Positions 38,561 to 47,101 of a stretch of DNA of 64,000 nt are shown one piece after another. A program made the position numbers and the translations under genes. The stretch is from Albidovulum litorale. GTDB taxonomy: Bacteria; Pseudomonadota; Alphaproteobacteria; Rhodobacterales; Rhodobacteraceae. A model generated the notes under the pieces. The model did not search any database. It saw nothing but the letters and a program-made list of their open reading frames with translations, and had not been told where the DNA came from. How positions within the stretch are numbered: position 1 is the stretch's first letter; each line of letters begins with the position of its first letter. Where the stretch lies: the NCBI RefSeq assembly GCF_025751495.1, contig NZ_JAOWKZ010000001.1, positions 379,920 through 443,919 on the forward strand, in the 5' to 3' direction.

Positions 38561-39712
38561 ATGACAGCACCGCTTGACGGCCTCACGATCCTCGACCTTA
38601 CCCATGTGCTCGCGGGCCCCTTCGCCTCGGCGACGCTCGGAGATCTCGGCGCGCATGTGATCAAGGTCGAACGGCCCGGTACAGGCGATGACACCCGCGC
38701 CTTTCCCCCGTTCAAGGGAGAGGAGAGCGCATATTTCGCGGGCCTCAACCATGGCAAGCTCTCGATCGCGCTCGACCTGAAGGATGATGGCGACCGGGCG
38801 ATCTTCGAGCGTCTGCTCGCACGGGCCGATATCCTGCTGGAAAATTACCGTCCCGGAACAATGGAAAAGCTCGGTTATGGCTGGGACACGCTGGAAAAGC
38901 GGTTCCCGCGCCTCATCTATGGTGCGGTATCCGGCTTTGGGCATACTGGTCCCGAGGCCGGAAAACCCGCCTATGACATGGTTGTTCAGGCGCGCGGCGG
39001 GGTGATGTCGATCACCGGCGAGGAAGGTGGTCCGCCGGTCAGGGTCGGCGCGTCGATCGGCGATATCGTCGCGGGCATGTATCTGGTTCAGGGCGTCCTT
39101 GCCGCATTGTTGCGCCGCGACCGCGACGGAAGGGGGGCGAAAATCGATATCTCGATGCTCGACGCCCAGCTTGCGATCATGGAACATGCCGTCGCCATAA
39201 CTTCGGTGACCGGCCGGCCTCCGGGCCCGACCGGCGCCCGCCACCCGACGATCACGCCCTTTTCCACCTATCGCGCCGCCGACGGGTTTTTCGTCATCGC
39301 TGCCGGCAACGATGCGCTTTTTACGAAACTCTGCGCTGCGCTGGGGCTTGGCGACCTGCCCGCCGATCCGCGATTCGCGACCAATGCGACGCGTTGTGAA
39401 AATGTCCATCTTCTCAAACGGATGATCGAAGCCGTTACACTGGGTGAACCCCGCGCCCACTGGATCGCTGCGCTGGAGGCGGCGGGCGTACCGACGGGTC
39501 GTTTGCAGGATATGGCTGAGGTTCTCGCCGATCCCCAGCTGCTGGCCCGTCACATGGTGACAGAGGTTCCTGCCCGGCCGGGCGGAAACGTCTTCATGGC
39601 CGCTGGAAACCCGATCAAGATGACCGGTCTGACCGATCCCGCCCCGCGCGGTCCGGCGCCTGCGCTGGATGGCGACCGGGCGGCAGTGCTTGCCTGGCTG
39701 GAGGACGGCTGA
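38561..39712 (+). CDS. CaiB/BaiF family CoA transferase
   Basis: A 383-residue class III CoA transferase. It has LDLTHVLAGPFASATLGDLGAHVIKVE near the start, the AYDMVVQARGGVMSITGE segment and the catalytic Asp region IDISMLDAQLAIMEHAV. Family members move CoA between carboxylic acids by a mixed-anhydride mechanism; the substrates here cannot be named. GGAG lies 6 nt before the ATG at 38561. It is followed by a 319-nt gap and a corrinoid-activator gene; a link between the two is not shown. Confidence 0.9.
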   Translation: MTAPLDGLTILDLTHVLAGPFASATLGDLGAHVIKVERPGTGDDTRAFPPFKGEESAYFAGLNHGKLSIALDLKDDGDRAIFERLLARADILLENYRPGTMEKLGYGWDTLEKRFPRLIYGAVSGFGHTGPEAGKPAYDMVVQARGGVMSITGEEGGPPVRVGASIGDIVAGMYLVQGVLAALLRRDRDGRGAKIDISMLDAQLAIMEHAVAITSVTGRPPGPTGARHPTITPFSTYRAADGFFVIAAGNDALFTKLCAALGLGDLPADPRFATNATRCENVHLLKRMIEAVTLGEPRAHWIAALEAAGVPTGRLQDMAEVLADPQLLARHMVTEVPARPGGNVFMAAGNPIKMTGLTDPAPRGPAPALDGDRAAVLAWLEDG

Positions 39713-40031
39713 CCCTCAGGATTGTGTTGATCGGTGGCGAAGATCGTGTTGTCGCCTCCAGAACCGTGGTCTGATCAGCGAGCGCCGATCATGAACGTGT
39801 CTTGGTCTTCGCAGACACGAACGCTGGAGTGACAGACGAGCCTCCGGCCCGGCGGCAGGATCGAGGCGCGGGCGCGACACGTCTCGCTCGACCATTGCCT
39901 TCTGCAGTCACATCTCAATTGACTGTGCAGCGGGCGATGATGACGCAGCCGGACAAGAAAACGGCGCTGGCTGCCTTCCCCTTGGCCTTCAAATCGCTAA
40001 AGTCCCCCGGACCCTAGGACCGGACATAGTC
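39713..40031. other. 319-nt intergenic region before the RACo-type gene
   Basis: No convincing gene. A possible stem CGTGTCT/AGACACG (39796-39819) lies near the middle. I see none of the conserved cobalamin-riboswitch core elements. The only open frame (39802-40017) is short and has no family features. It may hold a long leader or the remnant of a lost gene. Confidence 0.4.
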
Positions 40032-42068
40032 ATGAGCAGCGATCCCCTTGTCATCTTCACCCCTTCCGGCAAACGCGGACGCTTCCCGGTCGGCACCCCG
40101 GTTCTGACCGCCGCGCGGCAACTCGGCGTCGATCTCGATTCTGTCTGCGGCGGGCGCGGTATCTGTTCGAAATGCCAGATTACGCCGGGTTACGGAGAGT
40201 TCTCCAAGCATGGCGTCACGGTCAGTGAGGACGCCCTTTCAGAATGGAACGAGGTCGAGGCGCGGTATGACCGCATCCGCGGCCTGAAGCAGGGCCGCCG
40301 TCTTGGCTGTCAAGCCAAGGTGATGGGTGATGTCGTCATTGACGTGCCGCCGGAGAGCCAGGTGCACCGGCAGGTCATCCGCAAGTCGGCCACCCAGCGC
40401 GACATCACGATGGACCCGGCGACGCATGCCTATTACGTCGAAGTCGCCGAACCGGACATGCATTCGCCCTCGGGCGATTTCCAGCGGCTTTGTGACGCCC
40501 TTCGCGATCAGTGGCAGATCGACGGGCTGGAGGCGGAGACGACGCTGCTCGGCAAGTTGCAGCCGGTGCTGCGCAAGGGCGAGTGGAAGGTGACGGTGGC
40601 CATTCACCGCGATCACCGAAACAAGCCGCGCATCATCGACATCTGGCCGGGCTTCTACGAAGGGCGGCTCTACGGCCTTGCGATCGACCTCGGCTCCACC
40701 ACCATCGCCGCGCATCTCTGCGATCTCAGGAACGGCAACGTGCTGGCCTCCTCGGGTCTCATGAACCCGCAGATCCGCTTTGGTGAGGATCTGATGAGCC
40801 GGGTAAGCTACGCGATGATGAACCCCGGCGGCGACAAGGAAATGACCGACGCCGTGCGCACGGCAATCAACGGTTTGGCGCAATCCATCGCCACCGAGGC
40901 CGAGATCGATCCCGGCCAGATCGTCGAGACCGTGTTCGTCTGCAACCCGGTCATGCATCACCTGCTGCTGGGCATCGATCCGGTGGAACTCGGCCAGGCC
41001 CCCTTCGCGCTGGCAACTTCGGAAAGCATCTCGCTAGCCGCGCGTGATCTGGACTTGACCGCCATCCATGCCAATGCACGCATTTACATCCTGCCGTGCA
41101 TCGCCGGTCACGTGGGCGCCGACTGCGCCGCCGTCGCGTTGTCGGAGGAACCCAACAAATCCGAGGATATGGTTCTGATCGTCGACGTCGGCACCAATGC
41201 CGAGATTCTCTTGGGCAACAAGGATCGGGTTTTGGCCTGTTCATCGCCCACCGGCCCAGCCTTCGAGGGCGCACAGATCAGCGCGGGTCAGCGCGCAGCC
41301 CCCGGCGCCATCGAGCGGGTGGAGATCGACCCCGAGACCAAGGAACCCCGCTTCCGCGTCATAGGCTGCGACCTCTGGTCCGATGACGAGGGCTTCGCCA
41401 CCGCCACCGCCCAGACCGGCATCACCGGCATCTGCGGATCGGGCATCATCGAGGTTGTGGCCGAGATGCGGATGGCGGGCATTCTCGATGCGAGCGGGCT
41501 GATCGGATCGGCAGAGCAGGTCGGCACCAACCGCTGTACAGCGACGGGCCGAACCCATGCCTATGTGCTTTACGATGGCACAACGGGCGGCGGACCGCTG
41601 ATCACCGTAACGCAGGGCGATATCCGGGCTATTCAGCTGGCCAAGTCGGCCCTTTATGCCGGCGCGCGCCTCCTGATGGACGAGTTGGAGATTGAAAAGG
41701 TCGACCGCGTGGTTCTGGCGGGTGCCTTCGGCGCCCATATCTCGCCCAAGCACGCGATGGTCCTCGGCATGATCCCGGATGTGCCTTTGGACAAGGTGTT
41801 CTCGGCGGGCAATGCCGCGGGCACCGGCGCACGCATCGCGCTCTGCAATATCGGTGCGCGGGCGGCGATCGAGGATGAGGTCAACCGCATCTACAAGGTC
41901 GAAACCGCGATCGAGCCGCGCTTTCAGGAGCATTTCGTCGCCGCAAACGCAATCCCCCATGCGACCGCGCCCTTCCCGGAACTCTCGGCCGTCGTCACGC
42001 TGCCTGACGTCAGCTTCAACACCGCTGGATCGGGTGCCGAGGGCGGCCGTCGGCGGCGGCGGGGATAG
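40032..42068 (+). CDS. Corrinoid activation protein (RACo/RamA-like, ASKHA ATPase)
   Basis: A 678-residue reductive activator of corrinoid proteins. The N-terminal ferredoxin domain has the [2Fe-2S] ligands Cys39, Cys45 and Cys48 in CGGRGICSKC and Cys93 in LGCQAK. A linker leads to the ASKHA ATPase part with GLAIDLGSTTIAAHL (phosphate 1), IVDVGTNAEILLG and VLAGAFGAHISPKHA. Such proteins reduce inactive Co(II) corrinoids to Co(I) for methyltransferases. No corrinoid protein or methyltransferase is encoded nearby. It is followed by a strong hairpin. Confidence 0.92.
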   Translation: MSSDPLVIFTPSGKRGRFPVGTPVLTAARQLGVDLDSVCGGRGICSKCQITPGYGEFSKHGVTVSEDALSEWNEVEARYDRIRGLKQGRRLGCQAKVMGDVVIDVPPESQVHRQVIRKSATQRDITMDPATHAYYVEVAEPDMHSPSGDFQRLCDALRDQWQIDGLEAETTLLGKLQPVLRKGEWKVTVAIHRDHRNKPRIIDIWPGFYEGRLYGLAIDLGSTTIAAHLCDLRNGNVLASSGLMNPQIRFGEDLMSRVSYAMMNPGGDKEMTDAVRTAINGLAQSIATEAEIDPGQIVETVFVCNPVMHHLLLGIDPVELGQAPFALATSESISLAARDLDLTAIHANARIYILPCIAGHVGADCAAVALSEEPNKSEDMVLIVDVGTNAEILLGNKDRVLACSSPTGPAFEGAQISAGQRAAPGAIERVEIDPETKEPRFRVIGCDLWSDDEGFATATAQTGITGICGSGIIEVVAEMRMAGILDASGLIGSAEQVGTNRCTATGRTHAYVLYDGTTGGGPLITVTQGDIRAIQLAKSALYAGARLLMDELEIEKVDRVVLAGAFGAHISPKHAMVLGMIPDVPLDKVFSAGNAAGTGARIALCNIGARAAIEDEVNRIYKVETAIEPRFQEHFVAANAIPHATAPFPELSAVVTLPDVSFNTAGSGAEGGRRRRRG

Positions 42069-42123
42069 GCCGAAAGCCAATCTGACCGTGGGCCCGTTGG
42101 TTCAGACTGGCCGTCCGGAAGGG

Positions 42124-42147
42124 CCATGAAAATTCAAATTTTCATGG
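42124..42147. terminator. AT-rich hairpin between convergent genes
   Basis: CCATGAAAATT (42124-42134), CA, AATTTTCATGG (42137-42147), a perfect 11-bp stem 56 nt after the RACo-type gene and 25 nt from the end of the convergent Lrp gene. Confidence 0.7.
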
Positions 42148-42171
42148 CAAAAGTCATGACGATTTATGGCC

Positions 42172-42627
42172 CTACCCGACGGGCAGAACCTGGCGTTTGA
42201 CCATCGTGCGCAGCGCGAAGGAAGATCGGGTGGACCTGATGCCGGGCACCCGCATCAGTTTTTCCTCCAGAAACCGGTCGAAATCGGCAAGGTCGGCCGC
42301 GACGACCCGCATCAGGATATCGCGCGAGCCGGTCATTAGGTGGCACTCCATCACCCGATCGAACCCCCGGACCGCGCGTTCGAAGGCGTCGATGGCGTCT
42401 TTCGCCTGCCGCTCAAGCTCCACCCAGATGAAGATCGACACCGGCAGGCCGACGCGGCCCTGATCTATCCGCGCCGAATACCCCTCGATCACGCCATCGG
42501 CCTCCAGCCGCGACAGTCGACGGGCGCAGGGTGTCTGCGACAAGCCAATCTCGGCAGCGAGATCGGTGACGGAAAGACGTCCGTCGCGCTGAAGCGCGGT
42601 GAGCATGCGCCGGTCGGTGGCATCCAT
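42172..42627 (-). CDS. Lrp/AsnC-family transcriptional regulator
   Basis: A 151-residue regulator with an N-terminal helix-turn-helix (MDATDRRMLTALQRDGRLSVTDLAAEIGLSQTPCARRLSRLE) and a C-terminal RAM effector domain (IFIWVELERQAKDAIDAFE..MTGSRDILMRVVAADLADFDRFL). It is divergent from a leucine-dehydrogenase-type gene, an arrangement seen with BkdR-like regulators that respond to branched-chain amino acids. It most likely controls that gene, and perhaps itself, by binding in the 131-nt gap, which has inverted repeats. Confidence 0.92.
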   Translation of the reverse strand: MDATDRRMLTALQRDGRLSVTDLAAEIGLSQTPCARRLSRLEADGVIEGYSARIDQGRVGLPVSIFIWVELERQAKDAIDAFERAVRGFDRVMECHLMTGSRDILMRVVAADLADFDRFLEEKLMRVPGIRSTRSSFALRTMVKRQVLPVG

Positions 42628-42758
42628 GGTGACTTCACCTACATTTTTAAATTTTGGTGGATAATATCACTCAAATCACCAATCTCAACATCAAAGATTG
42701 GCGAAAGCCCGCTGTCAAAGGGTGTTATCTTCCATCCATCGCATTCACGGAGCCTACA
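42628..42758. promoter_or_regulatory. Divergent control region, Lrp/dehydrogenase
   Basis: AT-rich gap with an inverted repeat CCAATCT (42679-42685), 9-nt spacer, AGATTGG (42695-42701), and a TTTTTAAATTTT run near 42645. Lrp-type proteins favour such AT-rich dyads. The repeat is a candidate operator. Confidence 0.5.
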
Positions 42759-43808
42759 ATGCAGATCACCCGAGTCGCCACAAAAGAGCATGAAGAGGTT
42801 TATCGGGTCGAGGACCGGGATTCGGGGCTGACAGGATTCATTGCCATTCATTCGACCACGCTTGGCCCGGCCGCGGGCGGGCTCAGGATGCGGGTCTATC
42901 GCAGCGAGGACGAGGCGCTGAGCGACGTTCTGCGCCTGAGCCGGGGCATGACCTTCAAGAATGCCGCCGCCGGTCTGCCGCTCGGCGGTGGCAAGGCGGT
43001 GATCATCGGCGATCCGTCGCAGGGCAAGACACCAGACCTGCTGCGGGCCATGGGGCGCGCGGTCGAGACACTGGCCGGTCGATACTGGACCGCCGAGGAT
43101 ATGGGCATGACGACCGCGGATATGGCGGTGCTGGCCGAGGAAACCACCTTTGTTGCCGGTCTGGCCGGTGGGGCCTATGCCAGCGGCGACCCCTCGCCAG
43201 TGACTGCGCGGGGCGTTTTCAATGCTGTACGTCGGGCGGCGAAACACAGGCTTGGCAAAGACAGCCTTGACGGGCTGACCGTCGCCGTACAGGGCCTTGG
43301 CAATGTCGGGCGCCATCTCTGCGCCCTGATGCATGGCGATGGCGCGCGCCTGATCGTGACCGATATCGACGCGACCCGCGTTGCAGGCGCTGTCGCGGAA
43401 TGGTCGGCCGAAGCCGTTGCCGAAGACGAGATATACCACGCCGGCGCCGATATCTTCGCCCCCTGCGCCATCGGCGGCATCCTGAATGCCGAAACCATTC
43501 CGGCGCTTCGCGTCGCCATCGTCGCTGGCGGTGCCAACAACCAGCTGGTCACCGATGCAGACGCTGATCGCCTCGCGGCCCGCGATATCCTCTACGCGCC
43601 TGATTTCGTCGCCAATGGCGGCGGCATCATCAATGTCGCGGCCGAGATCCTGAAAATCTCCGACCGCGAAAGCTGGGTCGCGGCCCAGCTTACGGCGCTC
43701 GACCGGACAATGGAGGCGATACTGTCCGCCGCCAAGGCCGAGGGGGTGAGCCCGCATCACGTCGCCGAGCGGATCGTGGCCGAACATATGGCCCGTGCGG
43801 CGGCCTGA
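42759..43808 (+). CDS. Leucine dehydrogenase-type Glu/Leu/Phe/Val dehydrogenase
   Basis: A 349-residue NAD-dependent amino acid dehydrogenase. It has the N-terminal IHSTTLGPAAGGLRMRVY, the catalytic Lys in GLPLGGGKAVI, the TAEDMGMTTADM motif, and the Rossmann motif VAVQGLGNVGRHLCAL (about residue 175). It probably deaminates leucine or other branched-chain amino acids to 2-oxoacids. The ATG at 42759 follows CGGAG. It is divergent from an Lrp-type regulator; the substrate could be phenylalanine or valine instead. Confidence 0.88.
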   Translation: MQITRVATKEHEEVYRVEDRDSGLTGFIAIHSTTLGPAAGGLRMRVYRSEDEALSDVLRLSRGMTFKNAAAGLPLGGGKAVIIGDPSQGKTPDLLRAMGRAVETLAGRYWTAEDMGMTTADMAVLAEETTFVAGLAGGAYASGDPSPVTARGVFNAVRRAAKHRLGKDSLDGLTVAVQGLGNVGRHLCALMHGDGARLIVTDIDATRVAGAVAEWSAEAVAEDEIYHAGADIFAPCAIGGILNAETIPALRVAIVAGGANNQLVTDADADRLAARDILYAPDFVANGGGIINVAAEILKISDRESWVAAQLTALDRTMEAILSAAKAEGVSPHHVAERIVAEHMARAAA

Positions 43809-43868
43809 CCCCTTGACGCGCGGCGCGACCCGGCAGATTTTCGGGCCGTGCCGCGAAGGAGCATTCCG

Positions 43869-44066
43869 ATGAAACTCTCGATTCCCGATATGAGCTGCGG
43901 TCACTGCAAGGCGTCGGTGGAACGCACGATCATCGACCTCGACAGCCATGCCGATGTCGTGGTTGACCTTAACGCACGCACTGCCGACGTCCGGACCACC
44001 GCCCCGGCCGAGGCCGTCTTGACAGTGCTGAAGGCCGAGGGCTATCCGGCGACGATCCTGCGCTGA
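43869..44066 (+). CDS. Small heavy-metal-binding protein (CopZ-like)
   Basis: A 65-residue single heavy-metal-associated domain with MSCGHC at residues 8-13 (Cys10 and Cys13). It has the ferredoxin-like alpha/beta fold with SVERTIIDLDSHADVVVDL and ADVRTTAPAEAVLTVLKAEGY. Such proteins carry Cu(I) between transport and regulatory proteins. AAGGAG lies 6 nt before the ATG at 43869. No copper ATPase is in the window, so its partner is elsewhere. Confidence 0.9.
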   Translation: MKLSIPDMSCGHCKASVERTIIDLDSHADVVVDLNARTADVRTTAPAEAVLTVLKAEGYPATILR

Positions 44067-44169
44067 GGCCCTGGCAATTGCACCAAGGGGGCGATCGGTG
44101 CATACTCCGCCCCGCTTGATGGCGCCAAGACCGAAAAAACCGGCGGCGCAGGTGGGATGGGACGAAGGA

Positions 44170-44469
44170 ATGAGGATAGCATTGTTTGCGGCGGCGCTCT
44201 GCGCTGTTGCCCCGATGACAGCTTTAGCGGGGCCGATCGACAGTGCCTGCCTGAAATCCGACCGGTCGACCAGCCCGATCATCTGTGACTGTATCCAGCG
44301 CGTCGCCAACATGACGCTGACCAGTTCCGACCAGCAACTGGCGGCAAAACTCCTGCGTGATCCTGAAAAGGTTCAGGACATCGCCTATTCGAACCGCGCC
44401 AGCCACCGTGAGTTCTGGGCACGCTACACGAACTTTGGCACCGCAGCCGAACAGGTCTGCGCGAACTGA
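44170..44469 (+). CDS. Small exported cysteine-containing protein
   Basis: A 99-residue protein with a signal peptide (MRIALFAAALCAVAPMTALA) and a mature part with conserved cysteines in DSACLKSDRSTSPIICDCIQRVAN and at the end (EQVCAN). I recall relatives in Rhodobacterales labelled arginine transporter, but nothing here is like a transporter. Function is unknown; it is probably a disulfide-bonded periplasmic protein. The start at 44170 follows GAAGGA very closely, so an upstream start cannot be excluded. Confidence 0.75.
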   Translation: MRIALFAAALCAVAPMTALAGPIDSACLKSDRSTSPIICDCIQRVANMTLTSSDQQLAAKLLRDPEKVQDIAYSNRASHREFWARYTNFGTAAEQVCAN

Positions 44470-44485
44470 GCGGACAGGCTTGCGG

Positions 44486-44944
44486 TCAGCCCGACCGCGT
44501 CAGCGATGCAACCAGCCCATCGGCGGCCAGTTCGATCAGGTCCAAAGCCCGGTCGAAATCACGCGTGTAGTAGGGATCGGGCACCTCGTCCGTGCCGCAG
44601 CCCGGCGCATTTTCGAGCATGAGGTGGAGCGGCGTGGCATTGCCCCCAGGGCGCAGAGCCGAGAGTTCGGCGAGAGTTGCGCGGTCCATCGCCAGAATTA
44701 GGTCGAAATCGTCGAAATCCGCCCGCCGCACCTGCCGCGCCCTGAGCGGCGCAAGATCGTAGCCACGCGCGGCCGCCGCTGCGATCATCGGCGGATAGGG
44801 CGGACCGCCGATATGCCAGCCGCCGGTTCCGGCGCTGTCCACACTGGCCGCCAGCCCCGCCGCACTGGCCTTGGCGGCAAAAACCGCCTCGGCCGCCGGG
44901 GAGCGGCAGATATTGCCGAGACAGACGAAGAGAACGCGCTTCAT
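44486..44944 (-). CDS. Low-molecular-weight protein tyrosine phosphatase
   Basis: A 152-residue phosphatase with the catalytic loop VCLGNICRSP (nucleophile Cys8, Arg14) and the general acid Asp in EVPDPYY near residue 126. It has the usual second-site tyrosines. Members dephosphorylate tyrosine kinases or small-molecule phosphates. The start at 44944 is fixed by the motif position. It is divergent from the sirtuin gene with a 40-nt gap, so the two share a control region. Confidence 0.93.
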   Translation of the reverse strand: MKRVLFVCLGNICRSPAAEAVFAAKASAAGLAASVDSAGTGGWHIGGPPYPPMIAAAAARGYDLAPLRARQVRRADFDDFDLILAMDRATLAELSALRPGGNATPLHLMLENAPGCGTDEVPDPYYTRDFDRALDLIELAADGLVASLTRSG

Positions 44945-44984
44945 GCTGGGCCTCCGTCCCCGGCCATGGCAGAAGGAGGGGGCG

Positions 44985-45689
44985 ATGTCAAAACCCGACC
45001 ATATCGTCATCCTGACAGGCGCCGGGATTTCGGCCGAGAGCGGGCTCGGAACTTTCCGCGATGTCGGCGGTATCTGGTCTCGTTACGACTGGCGCGACCT
45101 GGCCACACCCGAAGGCTTCGCCCGCGACCCGGATTTCGTACTCGATTTTTACAACTGGCGGCGCGAGAAGGTACGCGCAGTCAAGCCTAATCCGGCGCAT
45201 CTCGCGCTTGCCCGGCTCGCCCGGCACTGGCAGGGGCCCGTCACGCTGATCACGCAGAATGTCGATAACCTGCACGAACAGGCGGGAAGCCCCGAGGTGA
45301 TCCACATGCACGGCACACATCTGACCGCGCTCTGTGCCGCCTGCGGCCACCGCTGGCCTGCACCTGAAGTCATGCGGGCCACCGATCCCTGCCCCGAATG
45401 CGCACGCCCCCGGGCCCGGCCCGATGTGGTCTGGTTCGGGGAAACGCCCTATCATCTCAACCGGATCGGCGAGGCTCTGACCTGCGCCGGTCTTTTCGTC
45501 TCCATCGGCACATCCGGCACGGTCTACCCCGCCGCCGGTTTCGCCGCGGCGGCCCGCGCCGCGGGGGCGCGGACGCTGGAACTGAACCTCGAACCCTCAC
45601 AGAACGCGACAGTTTTCGACGAGTCGCGGCATGGCCGGGCGAGCGAGATCGTGCCCGAATGGGTGGCGGAAATGCTCAACGAAAGCTGA
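44985..45689 (+). CDS. cobB: Sirtuin (NAD-dependent protein deacylase)
   Basis: A 234-residue Sir2-family deacylase. It has the NAD motif GAGISAESGLGTFRD, TQNVDNLHEQAG with the catalytic His in MHGTH, a four-cysteine zinc module (CAACGHRW..CPEC), WFGE and IGTSGTVYPAAGF. Bacterial members remove acetyl or succinyl groups from lysines of metabolic enzymes. AAGGAGG lies 6 nt before the ATG at 44985. A dispersed 3'-end element begins one base after the stop. Confidence 0.93.
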   Translation: MSKPDHIVILTGAGISAESGLGTFRDVGGIWSRYDWRDLATPEGFARDPDFVLDFYNWRREKVRAVKPNPAHLALARLARHWQGPVTLITQNVDNLHEQAGSPEVIHMHGTHLTALCAACGHRWPAPEVMRATDPCPECARPRARPDVVWFGETPYHLNRIGEALTCAGLFVSIGTSGTVYPAAGFAAAARAAGARTLELNLEPSQNATVFDESRHGRASEIVPEWVAEMLNES

Positions 45690-45690
45690 T

Positions 45691-45741
45691 CACTTTCTGT
45701 CCGGAAATACTCTCGGGGGTGAATGCGCCCGGAACGGGCGC
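45691..45741 (+). repeat. Dispersed 3'-end element, copy C, with hairpin
   Basis: CACTTTCTGTCCGGAAATAC (45691-45710), then TCTCGGGGG, followed by a stem GCGCCCG/CGGGCGC (45725-45741). It begins one base past the sirtuin stop. Confidence 0.7.
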
Positions 45742-45773
45742 AGAGGGGGCAGACGGCCCCCTGCCCGCCCGCA

Positions 45774-47033
45774 TCAGGGCGCGCCCGTGGCCTCACGCAT
45801 CGCGGTGAGAAAAGCCGCGACCTCGGCTTCGGTGTTATAATGACTGACCGACACGCGAATGCAGTCCTCATACCCAAGGGGACCGAGGATATTTCCGCAA
45901 TAATGGTCATTGCGGCGGATATGAACACGGATGCCCCGCTCCGCCAGAAACCGCACCAGATCGCCCGAGGCCATATTCGCAAGGCGCAATGATACAACGC
46001 CCTCGCGCCCCTCCACCGCATCGCCGCCGATCAGCGTAACGCCCGGCAGGGCAACAAGTCCGGCGAGATTGCCGGTACCGTGAATCATCGCCGTCATCAG
46101 ACGCGCCTCATGTCCGGCAATGGCCTTGCCCGCCGCCTCGATCCGGCTCCGCCGCTCGCCGCTTGTCGTGAAGTGACCGCCAAGCCAGTCGAGATAGGCC
46201 ACGACATCGGAAAAGGTCGCGTAGCTGCCAGCATCGCGGGTCCCAAGTTCCCATGCATCAGCGGGGCCGCCGACAATCTGTTCCTTGACCAAAGCGGTCA
46301 GCCGGTCCGAGGCCCAGCCGACGCCGTAGCCATGGCGGGCGAACACCTTGTAGGGCGATACTGCATAGCCATCCGCCAGAACCGCGCCGGTATCGACGGC
46401 TCCGTGGCTTGCATGCTGGATGCCGTCGACGATGATGAAGCAATCCGGCGCAACCTCCCGGATCGCCGCCGCAATGCCCGCGACATCGACCGACATGCCC
46501 GTCACAGGCGAGGTATGAACGATGGTCGCGACCCTGAGATCGGCCGTCAGGTGCGGGCGGTAGGCCGCCAGCCCGACGGTCCCGGTGGCATCGTCATGCG
46601 CGACGCGGATATGGGGTCTGCCCGTCACCGCGGCCCAGCGCGCCATGGCGCTGGCCGAAGCAGGATGTTCAAGGGTGGAACCGAGCATCACGCCGCCCGT
46701 TTCGGCCCCGAGCGCGGCGGTGCGGACCAGCCGGAACAACACCTCGGTTCCGCTTTCGCCGACAAAGACCCGGCCACCAGCCGCATTGAAGAACAAAGCC
46801 ATATCGGCCTTGCCCTTCGCAATCGCAGCCATCAATGCCGCCGCGGCCGGATTGTCGCGGCCCTGATTGTCAGGATAGCCCGCATAGGTCGCTGAAGTCT
46901 CGATCACCGATTTCAGCCGCAGCGCGCCGCCGGCATTCTCGAAAAAGATGCGTGGACCTTCGAAGGGACAAGCCTCGACATGGGCGAAACGCGCCCGCAC
47001 TTCTTCCATCAATCCCGGCTTATCGGCGATCAT
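45774..47033 (-). CDS. Class V aminotransferase / cysteine desulfurase-like
   Basis: A 419-residue PLP enzyme of the aminotransferase class V fold. It has FFENAGGALR near the start, GTEVLFRLVRTA, the HTSPVTGM and IIVDGIQHASHGAVD stretch that holds the PLP-binding Asp and His, and the Schiff-base Lys in SPYKVFARHG. The catalytic Cys loop of true cysteine desulfurases (SufS/IscS) is not clear, so it may act on another amino acid. It lies third on the minus strand after the oxygenase and the isocitrate lyase-like gene. Confidence 0.85.
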   Translation of the reverse strand: MIADKPGLMEEVRARFAHVEACPFEGPRIFFENAGGALRLKSVIETSATYAGYPDNQGRDNPAAAALMAAIAKGKADMALFFNAAGGRVFVGESGTEVLFRLVRTAALGAETGGVMLGSTLEHPASASAMARWAAVTGRPHIRVAHDDATGTVGLAAYRPHLTADLRVATIVHTSPVTGMSVDVAGIAAAIREVAPDCFIIVDGIQHASHGAVDTGAVLADGYAVSPYKVFARHGYGVGWASDRLTALVKEQIVGGPADAWELGTRDAGSYATFSDVVAYLDWLGGHFTTSGERRSRIEAAGKAIAGHEARLMTAMIHGTGNLAGLVALPGVTLIGGDAVEGREGVVSLRLANMASGDLVRFLAERGIRVHIRRNDHYCGNILGPLGYEDCIRVSVSHYNTEAEVAAFLTAMREATGAP

Positions 47034-47101
47034 TCCTGCTCTCCCGCTTTTTGGCCAATTGGGCGCGTCCGGGCGGGGAGGTCAAGCCCGACCGGTCGCG
47101 T

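Noticed and set aside
39713-40031. Cobalamin or other riboswitch before the corrinoid activator
   Set aside because: I could not find the conserved core boxes of the cobalamin class or of SAM/SAH classes. Only one simple stem is visible.
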